Part shown: positions 52,586-59,592 of the stretch, in pieces
Layout: every line of letters starts with the position of its first letter
Numbering within the stretch: the stretch's first letter is position 1
From: Blastopirellula sp.
Lineage (GTDB): Bacteria; Planctomycetota; Planctomycetia; Pirellulales; Pirellulaceae
Reading direction: 5' to 3'
Assembly: GCA_002733575.1 (NCBI GenBank)
Contig: NVWB01000016.1
Location: forward strand, 1 to 59,592
DNA length: 59,592 nt
Translations under genes and position numbers: made by a program
Notes under the pieces: model-generated
Databases searched by the model: none
What the model was told of the DNA's origin: nothing
What the model saw: the letters and a program-made list of their open reading frames with translations, nothing else

Positions 52586-53482
52586 ATGAGTCGAACTCCG
52601 TTTCGTCTAGCTTGCTTCGCATTTTTATGCCTAGCAACCACATTATCTGCTGATCAGGCAGAAGACAAAGGCCTGATCGAAAAAGCGGTCGCATCCTACA
52701 CCGCCGCTTTTAACAAAGGCGATGCCAAGGCGTTGGCCGAGCATTGGGGTGCGAATGCTATCTATATAAACCCGCTCACCGGCACACAAGTAGAAGGACG
52801 TGCCGCGATTGAAAAAGAGTTTTCGGAAATCATGGCCGATCTTAAAGGGAGCAAACTTGAAGTCGAAGTGCTGTCAATTCAATTCATTTCTCCGAGTGTT
52901 GCTGTCGAAAATGGAACAGCCAAACTCCTGAGACCCGACGAGAGAATTTCGGAAAGCACCTACTCGGCCGTTCACATCAAATCCAACGGCAAGTGGGCAC
53001 TTGACCGCGTTACCGAAGAAGAAGTTCCGGTTATTCAGTCTAACTACGAGCACCTAAAGAGCTTGGAATGGCTGGTCGGCACTTGGGTCGACGAAGACGC
53101 TCAAATGCGAATTGAAACCACGTGCAAGTGGACCAAAAACAAAAACTTCATCACCCGCATATTCACGACTACCTTAGGAAATAAGGATGGTACGACCGGG
53201 CTACAAGTGATTGGTTGGGATGCTTCCGAAAAACAAATTCGCTCTTGGGTCTTTGATTCCGATGGTGGATTTGCAGAAGCAACCTGGATGAACAAAGGAG
53301 ACCGCTGGTACATCACGACCAAGGGCACTTTGGCCGATGGTGGCAAGGCCTCGTTTATCAACATCATCACGAAAGTTGATGACGATCAGTTCCACTGGCA
53401 GTCGGTCAATCGAACGATCGATGGCAATTTAGCGCCAAATATCGATGAAGTTGTTGTCATCCGTAGTGCATCAGCCGAGTAA
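52586..53482 (+). CDS. secreted SgcJ/EcaC (SnoaL/NTF2-like) protein
   Basis: 298 residues with a signal peptide (FRLACFAFLCLATTLSA-DQA). The first half (about 25-150) is an NTF2-like fold: VASYTAAFNKGDAKALAEHWGANAIYINPLTGTQVEGRAAIEKEF, then LEVEVLSIQFISPSVAVENGTAKL. The second half (about 155-298) is beta-rich (LEWLVGTWVDEDAQMRIETTCKWTKNKNF... GLQVIGWDASEKQIRSWVFDSDGGFAEATW), a lipocalin-like barrel pattern. NTF2-like domains often bind small hydrophobic ligands. It sits 88 bases after the sulfatase with its own AGGGA box, so co-expression is likely. Confidence 0.78.
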   Translation: MSRTPFRLACFAFLCLATTLSADQAEDKGLIEKAVASYTAAFNKGDAKALAEHWGANAIYINPLTGTQVEGRAAIEKEFSEIMADLKGSKLEVEVLSIQFISPSVAVENGTAKLLRPDERISESTYSAVHIKSNGKWALDRVTEEEVPVIQSNYEHLKSLEWLVGTWVDEDAQMRIETTCKWTKNKNFITRIFTTTLGNKDGTTGLQVIGWDASEKQIRSWVFDSDGGFAEATWMNKGDRWYITTKGTLADGGKASFINIITKVDDDQFHWQSVNRTIDGNLAPNIDEVVVIRSASAE

Positions 53483-53520
53483 TTTATCCAATACATTCAT
53501 CCAATCATGAGGTATTTATC

Positions 53521-54810
53521 ATGAATAAAATAGCATTCCTATTAGCGGTCGCTTCAATCATTTCCTTAGCGTTTGGTGCTGAACTCCATGCTCGCGGAGG
53601 AGGATCTCGTGGAGGCGGCGGCGGAGCCTCTCGCGGTGGTGGAGGTGCTTCGCGTTCTGCACCTAGTCGTTCTCCATCGGTGAGTCGATCATCACCAAGT
53701 CGTTCGTCTTCAATGAGCCGACCAAGTACTGGAACTCGCCCTAGTACCGGATCAAGGCCCAGCACTGGCACACGACCTAGCACTGGAACACGACCTAGCA
53801 CTGGAACACGACCTAGCACTGGAACACGACCTAGCACTGGAACACGACCAAGCACAGGCAGTCGCCCATCAACTGGCGGACGACCTTCTTCAGGCGATCT
53901 TCAAAGCTTTTTGAAAGTCCCAAGTACCGGCGCCCGTCCAGCCGCAGGTGCAGGGGGAGCCGCTAATTTTTTGAACAACAGTCCTGCTTCTCGACCTGGC
54001 ACTGCTGACCGAGCGGGCAATGTTGGAGATCGTACTGATAACCGAAGTGATCGTACCGATAACCGTGGAGATCGAACCGACAATCGTTCCGATAATCGTA
54101 GTAATCGACAAGACAACCGACCTGATCGAGTTGAGAATCGTGGAGAACGGACTGAAAACCGTTCGAGTCGTCGCGATGAAGTTCGTAATCAATTCCACGA
54201 TCATCATCCACGACATGATTTCTGGAAAGACAATCCAAACTGGGCACGATGGCGTTTGAATCGACCTTATCGTTGGGCTACCTACGCCGCTGTTAGTGGA
54301 TTCTTTAACTGGGGATCGGAACCTGTTTATTACGAGTACGGAGACAACATCTATTACGAAGGCGATCAAGTCTACTATGGAGACGAAGCTGTTGCTTCAA
54401 CCGAAGAGTACGCCCAGCAAGCACAAACGATTGCTGAGAGTGCCCCGCCATTAGACGAAGCATCGGAATGGATGAGTCTTGGTCTCTTCGCCATTACTCA
54501 AGACGATGAAGCATCAGGTCCACCTCCGACGCTGTTCATTCAACTGGTCATCAATAAGCAAGGACTTATTGCTGGCACATTTACGAATGACGCAACAGAT
54601 AAATCAGATGCAGTTGAAGGTATGATCGACACCAAAACCCAACGCAGTGCTTGGACAATTGAAGGAAAACAGTGGCCTGTCATGGAAACTGGCATTTCTA
54701 ACTTGACTAAAGATACAGCACCTGTGCTGGTTCATTTTGAAGATGGACAAACGCAACAAATGCTGCTTGTCAGAATGGATGAACCAGAAGAAGGAGCGGC
54801 TGCTCAGTAA
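53521..54810 (+). CDS. secreted repeat protein with RPSTGT array
   Basis: 429 residues. Order: signal peptide (MNKIAFLLAVASIISLAFGAELHA-RGG), Gly/Ser/Arg-rich segment (25-70), about nine tandem RPSTGT/S hexapeptides (about 72-125, 18-bp DNA repeats), a second low-complexity block of DNR/DR/DNRGD type (about 165-215), a folded-looking part with PHDFWKDNPNWARWRLNRPYRWATY and tyrosine-rich VYYEYGDNIYYEGDQVYYGDEA, and a C-terminal domain of about 110 residues (EWMSLGLFAITQDDEASG ... LIAGTFTNDATDKSDAVEGMID). Basic repeats may bind acidic polysaccharide. Followed by a strong terminator, so it ends the cluster. Confidence 0.75.
   Translation: MNKIAFLLAVASIISLAFGAELHARGGGSRGGGGGASRGGGGASRSAPSRSPSVSRSSPSRSSSMSRPSTGTRPSTGSRPSTGTRPSTGTRPSTGTRPSTGTRPSTGTRPSTGSRPSTGGRPSSGDLQSFLKVPSTGARPAAGAGGAANFLNNSPASRPGTADRAGNVGDRTDNRSDRTDNRGDRTDNRSDNRSNRQDNRPDRVENRGERTENRSSRRDEVRNQFHDHHPRHDFWKDNPNWARWRLNRPYRWATYAAVSGFFNWGSEPVYYEYGDNIYYEGDQVYYGDEAVASTEEYAQQAQTIAESAPPLDEASEWMSLGLFAITQDDEASGPPPTLFIQLVINKQGLIAGTFTNDATDKSDAVEGMIDTKTQRSAWTIEGKQWPVMETGISNLTKDTAPVLVHFEDGQTQQMLLVRMDEPEEGAAAQ
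53734..53881 (+). repeat. 18-bp tandem repeat encoding RPSTGT
   Basis: The unit CGACCTAGCACTGGAACA recurs almost unchanged about five times, with more diverged units on each side. Several copies are identical, implying recent expansion or slippage, so copy number may vary between strains or be misassembled. Confidence 0.85.
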
Positions 54811-54833
54811 CCCTCTGGGTTTGTATAAAACAA

Positions 54834-54869
54834 CCCGATGCGACTCACCAGGAATCGCATCGGGCTTTT
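54834..54869 (+). terminator. intrinsic terminator after the repeat-protein gene
   Basis: CCCGATGCGA (54834-54843) pairs with TCGCATCGGG (54855-54864), 10 bp, followed by CTTTT. It lies 24 bases past the stop and 32 before the converging haem protein gene end. Confidence 0.92.
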
Positions 54870-54901
54870 AAGAATTCATTTACCGAAATCAGAACTGCAA
54901 C

Positions 54902-57900
54902 TTATTTTTGTGCAGAAAGAAAACTGACCAACGAAACAAAATCTTGCAGCGATAGCCCGTTGACCAATCCTTTGGGCATCATCGAAGTGGTCAGATGTTT
55001 TTCTGCTTCAATTTCATCGGGGTTAATTTCAATCGCTTTGCCAGTGGCATCACGCACGATAATTTTATCTGCCGAGTTGAAAGTCACGAACCCGGTGTGT
55101 GTCTTGCCATCTTCCATCAAAAACATGGTTGTGCGAAAACCTTGGGAGATGGTGTTATCTGGCCGCAAGATGGCGGTGGCAATTTGATCTGGTTTCATCA
55201 CCGATGCAACTTGACCCATGAAAGGGCCGAGAGTTTTTTCGCCTTGCTTCAACGCATGGCAGGCCACACATTTTTGCAGGGTAAAAATCTCTCTACCACG
55301 TTTGGGATCGCCTTTAAGATCGTCCAATGCCAACAGCACGTCTTCCAGCGAACTCTTGCCGACTTCACCTAACTTACTAGTCAACGCTTCAAGATCGAGC
55401 GTTGGTAAATCCTCGGCTTTCATTTCAACTGCCACAGTGCCAAGCGATTGAATGCCCAGCCGTTCGCGGTCATTTAGGCCAGCCAAGAAGCGTTGCATTG
55501 GGGTATCGGAAATTTTCAGTTCTGCTTGAAGAGCAACTGCCACCTTATCGGAACTTGCCCACGTGATCGGCTTATAATAAGGGCCCCGTGTATCAGGTTT
55601 AGTAGACCACCACCAGGAACCATCGTAAGGAGCTTCCTGTTGATAAAGTCTAGCGAGTGTATTTAATATCTTCTGGCGGCTCTCAGTATCACTGGCAAAC
55701 TTCAGTTTTGAAATCAAACCCGTCACGGCCTTTTCGTCGTGCATTCGAGACAATGCCCAAAACGCAAGGTCTTCTGACGAAGTACCAATTGCGGCCAGAC
55801 ATTCTTCTACCGCATGCAGGCGAACCAACGACTGAGCGGCCAAGTGAGGAACGATCACATCGGGGTTCGGCGTGGCGTGTTGTATGCCACCCTGGGAAGT
55901 TTTCACGGTGTTTGGATCGACGGTTGAAGCGAAGAAGTCACAACGATCTGTTGGCGAACTTCCGGCAGCCCCGATCTTTGTCTCAAATTTGACCGCACCT
56001 TTTGGCACCGAATAGACCAGAGGCTTCTCATTCACAACCGAGGTAATAAAGACTTTGGATTTGTCTTTCTTGCCACGCTTGGTAGTTCCATCAGGGTTTT
56101 TATTGATGAAGACTTTACCAGAAACAGGCTTCAAATCTGCCAAACTAACCGTTTGCCCATTTGCCAAAATGAACTTGGAATCTAAATAGGCGAAGTGAGC
56201 CGGGTTTTCAGTCGGGTTCGTATGCTTTGCCGTGAGATAAAGTTTCATTCCGCCAGAGACCGGCAAAGTAACGGTTAGTCCGCCTGATCTTCGTAGCGTG
56301 TGGACTTCGGTAAATGATTGAGAGTTGCCGGGCTTCGACTTTTCATAAGGCACAGCCAATAGCGTCTGTGCCGCTTTAGCATTGTCGATCCTGCCTAACG
56401 CAATTGCGGCGGCCACTCTTTGTCGTGGGGTGCCATCGTGCAGGATAGTTGCAAATTTCTCTGTAGCAAGAGTTGTATTTTCCAACTTCGTTAATCGATC
56501 AGATGCAGCACGCAACGCAAACTCAACCAAAGCTGGATCACTCGCTAATTCGAGGACAGCATTCGGATTACTCTCAAGTTGAGCGTATCCATAAAGGGCC
56601 GCTACACGAGAACCAAGGTTGGCCGATTCATCTTTTGCCAATGCTTTTAATCCAGCGAGAACCGTAGCATCCTGCTTTGCTCGCAACAACAATTCTTGTT
56701 GTGTGTGCAAACGGGTGCTGGCACTCTCACTGCGAAGGAGTTCAAATAACTGCTTCGTGGATAAAGTCTTGAGTGCAGGAAACGCTTGGTACTTCCAGTC
56801 TTTCGGCACAACCCGGACCACGTACCCTTTGTCAGGATTCCCTTTGAACCCGGCGTTATCCCAGGCACTCATGAACATTTGACCTGAGGGATCAACATCA
56901 AGATCGGTGACTTGTGTTAGCTTGACAAACTCTTCCGGTTTTTGCGTAAAGCTAGGACCATCTTCGGTCAGCCGATGTAGATACACGGTCTGACGTCCCC
57001 AGTCTGCCATCAACGGTTGATTTTGATAAGCGGCTGGCCAAGTTGGTTCGGACAAAAACAGGGCACCTACACCTGAGCCACCACCAAGGTCTTGCAAAGC
57101 GGGAATGATTTCATCTGCAAAGTTTTTAAACAAGCGAGGATAACCATATTCGCCACTTTGAATATGATGGCTAAAGCGAATGTTCCAGCCGCCACCATCG
57201 TTGGTGTTGCCACGTGTGAAGATGTTCATAAAAGGATCAATGGCGATATCGTAGATATTACGCATGCCGGTGGTGTAGAGTTCCATCTCAGTTCCATCAG
57301 GTCGTACGCGAACAATCCCGCCACCGAGCAATGTCAACTTGGTTCCGTCTGTACCCTGTGCATCCGCAAAACCAAAGTCACCTACCGCAATGTAAATCCA
57401 GCCGTCGATGCCGAGTTGAATTCCATTGGTAGAATGATCGGTGCCACGTGCGTTGATATTCCGCGGTGAGCAAATCCCACGAACCAATATCTCACGGGGG
57501 CCATCGGCCTTGCCATCTCCATCGACATCTCGCAAGAGAACCAAGTCCATGCCGGTTGATTTTCCATCTTCGCCGAAACTGGTGTGCAGCACCCAAAGTT
57601 TATCACCAACAGAAATCAATCCACGCGGATTATCGATTTCCGCAAAGATCGTATGCGAATCGGCAACGCCATCGTGATCGTTATCAATCAAGCGAACAAT
57701 TCGCCCTTTGCCTGGACCTTTGCCGAGTGAGCCGTAAAGATCAACCCCGGCATAGACTTCGCCAGTCGCGGATACACAAAGGCAAGCCGGACAGGGAGTC
57801 ACATCGGAACCTGCGAATCGGGTCAACTCCAAATCACTGGGGACCGAATCAGCAAAAACTGACGTGGCGAGAATCAAGGTAGAAGCAATAAAAAGTAGAG

Positions 57901-57916
57901 TTTTCAAAGGACTCAT
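54902..57916 (-). CDS. PVC-type secreted haem-binding protein (beta-propeller, HEAT-like region, CxxCH)
   Basis: From the ATG at 57916 it has 1004 residues with a signal peptide (LKTLLFIASTLILATSVFA-DSV); AGAGAG precedes it. Layout: soluble-dehydrogenase-like beta-propeller (about 25-385; LCVSATGEVYAGVDLYGSLGKGPGKGRIVRLIDNDHDGVAD, NGIQLGIDGWIYIAVGDFG), a HEAT-like helical part (about 390-540), a beta-rich middle, and a C-terminal cytochrome c-type haem site CVACH near residue 883 followed by GPFMGQVASVMKP. This architecture is widespread in planctomycetes; an electron-transfer role in carbohydrate oxidation is often assumed but unproven. It is single and convergent with the repeat-protein gene. 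Confidence 0.9.
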   Translation of the reverse strand: MSPLKTLLFIASTLILATSVFADSVPSDLELTRFAGSDVTPCPACLCVSATGEVYAGVDLYGSLGKGPGKGRIVRLIDNDHDGVADSHTIFAEIDNPRGLISVGDKLWVLHTSFGEDGKSTGMDLVLLRDVDGDGKADGPREILVRGICSPRNINARGTDHSTNGIQLGIDGWIYIAVGDFGFADAQGTDGTKLTLLGGGIVRVRPDGTEMELYTTGMRNIYDIAIDPFMNIFTRGNTNDGGGWNIRFSHHIQSGEYGYPRLFKNFADEIIPALQDLGGGSGVGALFLSEPTWPAAYQNQPLMADWGRQTVYLHRLTEDGPSFTQKPEEFVKLTQVTDLDVDPSGQMFMSAWDNAGFKGNPDKGYVVRVVPKDWKYQAFPALKTLSTKQLFELLRSESASTRLHTQQELLLRAKQDATVLAGLKALAKDESANLGSRVAALYGYAQLESNPNAVLELASDPALVEFALRAASDRLTKLENTTLATEKFATILHDGTPRQRVAAAIALGRIDNAKAAQTLLAVPYEKSKPGNSQSFTEVHTLRRSGGLTVTLPVSGGMKLYLTAKHTNPTENPAHFAYLDSKFILANGQTVSLADLKPVSGKVFINKNPDGTTKRGKKDKSKVFITSVVNEKPLVYSVPKGAVKFETKIGAAGSSPTDRCDFFASTVDPNTVKTSQGGIQHATPNPDVIVPHLAAQSLVRLHAVEECLAAIGTSSEDLAFWALSRMHDEKAVTGLISKLKFASDTESRQKILNTLARLYQQEAPYDGSWWWSTKPDTRGPYYKPITWASSDKVAVALQAELKISDTPMQRFLAGLNDRERLGIQSLGTVAVEMKAEDLPTLDLEALTSKLGEVGKSSLEDVLLALDDLKGDPKRGREIFTLQKCVACHALKQGEKTLGPFMGQVASVMKPDQIATAILRPDNTISQGFRTTMFLMEDGKTHTGFVTFNSADKIIVRDATGKAIEINPDEIEAEKHLTTSMMPKGLVNGLSLQDFVSLVSFLSAQK

Positions 57917-58177
57917 CTCTCTAGGAAGGAACTTAGGGTAGGTAAACAAGCTTTTTAGTTTAATCAGAATTAAGCTCGGTAACTACGGTCAAGCAGCAGA
58001 GATTGTCGACATTCCGTGGAAATTGAAAGATATGTCAAGCAGAAACAGATCAAAACTGCCTTAAAATCTCTACTCAGAAAAACGCAGGCATTTCAACTCT
58101 CACAGAACTGCTTTATTCTCCCTATCTGTTCTGCTCTAATTATTGAGACACCAAATCAAACTCCCTTCCGATCAACC

Positions 58178-59398
58178 ATGGATTTCATCATGAGACTTCT
58201 GCCTGTTTGCCTGCTTCTAATTTCACTAATTTCAGCCAGCGTTCATGCAGAACCAGCCAAGCTTCCAGCAACCACGCCATGGAATGTTCGGCAACTCAAC
58301 AAGGCTCCCGAGTTCCAGTGGTTGAAGCAAGAAGGCAAAGTTCATCAACTGAAATACACAAGCGAAGCGTATCACGGAAAACCGACCAGCGTGTTTGCCT
58401 ACTATGCCTCGCCAGCGACATTGGGCGAAAAAACGGATGGCAAAAAGTTCCCCGGAATTGTACTAGTTCATGGAGGCGGAGGCACCGCGTTTTCGGAATG
58501 GGCCGAGCTTTGGGCCAGACGTGGCTACGCGGCAATCGCCATGGACTTGGCAGGTCGGGGTGAAGGGCGCAAACGGCTTGAAGATGGTGGACCTGATCAA
58601 TCGCACGATGATAAGTTCGGTACAATTGATGGGCCGAACAAAGATCAATGGTCATACCACGCGGTGGCGAATGTGATTCTAGGACATTCCTTACTGCTAA
58701 GTTTTGATGATGTCGATAACGATCACACCGCGATCACAGGCATTAGCTGGGGCGGTTACCTGACTTGTATTGTGGCCGGATTGGATCAGCGTTTCCAAGT
58801 GGCCATGCCCGTTTATGGTTGTGGCTACTTACGAGACAACAGTGCTTGGGTAGCTTCGGAATTCAGCAAGATGACGCCAGAGCAAATCGAGAAATGGCAC
58901 ACGCTCTGGGATCCATCGATGTACATCGGCTCGGCCACCATGCCTGTGATCTTCCTGAATGGCACGAATGATTTTGCGTACCCTATCGACAGTCACGCCA
59001 AAACATGTGCGTTAGTCAAGGGCGAAAAAAACTACAGCATTCAGCTCAACATGCGACACGGACATATCTTCAATTTTCCTGAATTCGTTCTGTTCATCGA
59101 CCAATACATCAAAGGGTCCACTCCGATGCCGGTCGTCTCTCGTCCCAATGTGAAAGAGGGTCAACTTTCAGCGAAGGTAAAAACTGCCACGAAGTTACTC
59201 TCCGCTCGCCTCCATTACACAACCGAACCGCATCTCGATAGCAAAGGCCGCAAATGGGTGACCCAACCTCTAATGATCAACAACAACCAACTCAACGGCA
59301 AAGCCCCACCCGCCAACGCCACTGCGTGGTATGTTGATGTCACCGACCAGCGTAAGGCGGTTGTGAGTAGTGAAGTGATGATTGAGTCATCAGACTGA
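58178..59398 (+). CDS. secreted alpha/beta hydrolase (acetyl xylan esterase/peptidase-like)
   Basis: From the ATG at 58178 it has 406 residues with a signal peptide (RLLPVCLLLISLISASVHA-EPA); ATG at 58190 is an alternative, and the upstream frame to 58016 is not typical. Catalytic residues can be picked: nucleophile Ser190 in GISWGG, acid Asp265 in LNGTNDFAYP, and His294 in MRHGHIF; the oxyanion region is VLVHGGGGTAFSEW. AMDLAGRGEGR is also characteristic. It looks complete. A C-terminal 70-residue beta domain follows the hydrolase core. It probably cleaves esters or peptides of polymers outside the cell. Confidence 0.85.
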   Translation: MDFIMRLLPVCLLLISLISASVHAEPAKLPATTPWNVRQLNKAPEFQWLKQEGKVHQLKYTSEAYHGKPTSVFAYYASPATLGEKTDGKKFPGIVLVHGGGGTAFSEWAELWARRGYAAIAMDLAGRGEGRKRLEDGGPDQSHDDKFGTIDGPNKDQWSYHAVANVILGHSLLLSFDDVDNDHTAITGISWGGYLTCIVAGLDQRFQVAMPVYGCGYLRDNSAWVASEFSKMTPEQIEKWHTLWDPSMYIGSATMPVIFLNGTNDFAYPIDSHAKTCALVKGEKNYSIQLNMRHGHIFNFPEFVLFIDQYIKGSTPMPVVSRPNVKEGQLSAKVKTATKLLSARLHYTTEPHLDSKGRKWVTQPLMINNNQLNGKAPPANATAWYVDVTDQRKAVVSSEVMIESSD

Positions 59399-59592
59399 CC
59401 CAAGCCGCGCCCACTTGGACCGAAGGGCACAATCTGAATACGTTGGTTGGTTCGCAGTATTTATCTGCTAAAATACCTGAGCTACCAAAGCCATTGTGAC
59501 TTATCAGCCATGGTATTAACGGTCTTTGAGCGTGTCTTAACCATTGTGCATAAAGTATTTCACTGTTAATTATCTGGTAAAAGAGCTACAAT

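Noticed and set aside
53505..53855. 116-codon minus-strand frame with GRVPVL repeats
   Set aside because: The repeats are simply the complement of the RPSTGT tandem array.

Overview
The window looks like a chromosomal segment of a planctomycete, probably close to the Pirellulales. The evidence is: a PVC-type giant secreted protein fusing a beta-propeller, HEAT-like region and CxxCH haem site; a DUF1570 protease-like protein with leucine-rich repeats; a CehA-type secreted PHP hydrolase; a secreted sulfatase; an OmpL-like (BBP2) porin; and many palindromic intergenic elements of a kind common in these genomes. Base composition is mid-range by eye, with AT-rich pockets (about 9.85-11.35 kb and 38.2-39.2 kb) and one visibly GC-richer gene (48.5-50.1 kb).

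Layout. 0-9.8 kb: fabI, a sigma-54 activator with a GAF domain, rdgB, a secreted M20 amidohydrolase, small membrane proteins, an acyl-CoA dehydrogenase, and folP broken by one frameshift. 9.85-11.55 kb: an AT-rich cassette of small unrecognised genes next to an orphan antitoxin-like gene. 11.6-19.4 kb: one long minus-strand operon, phoH - 7TM-HD hydrolase - ybeY - CBS/CorC protein - recO - bamD-like - lptE, with several stop/start overlaps. 19.8-22 kb: an internally duplicated TPR protein between inverted 54-bp repeats. 22.4-26.2 kb: uppS-cdsA, a secreted protein, and panB. 26.24-27.77 kb: a complete IS5-type insertion sequence with a 6-bp target duplication. 28-33 kb: a CBS protein, a CehA-like hydrolase, a PhoD-like phosphatase, and an NRDE protein. 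33.5-40 kb: DUF2750, fabH, a ParE-type toxin-antitoxin pair, oligoendopeptidase F, an unusual HhH-GPD-like protein, and a GNAT acetyltransferase; a 55-bp repeat occurs directly on both sides of the TA-pepF-HhH segment. 40-46.5 kb: a secreted STN-like protein, a sugar isomerase/epimerase, DUF1570-LRR, a creatininase, and tRNA-His. 46.6-59.4 kb: a surface/catabolic block of porin, DUF1254 protein, arylsulfatase, SnoaL-like protein, an RPSTGT-repeat surface protein, the giant PVC haem protein and a secreted alpha/beta hydrolase.

How the genes work together. The housekeeping part is rich in envelope and lipid functions: fabI/fabH (fatty acids), uppS/cdsA (lipid carrier, phospholipid), bamD/lptE (outer-membrane assembly), PhoH/YbeY (RNA maturation). 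The right third is mostly exported proteins for scavenging polymers or sulfated compounds. I found no CRISPR array, prophage or clear defence island. The best candidates for something undescribed are the AT-rich four-ORF cassette, the HhH-GPD-like protein, and the DUF1254-sulfatase-SnoaL-repeat protein run.
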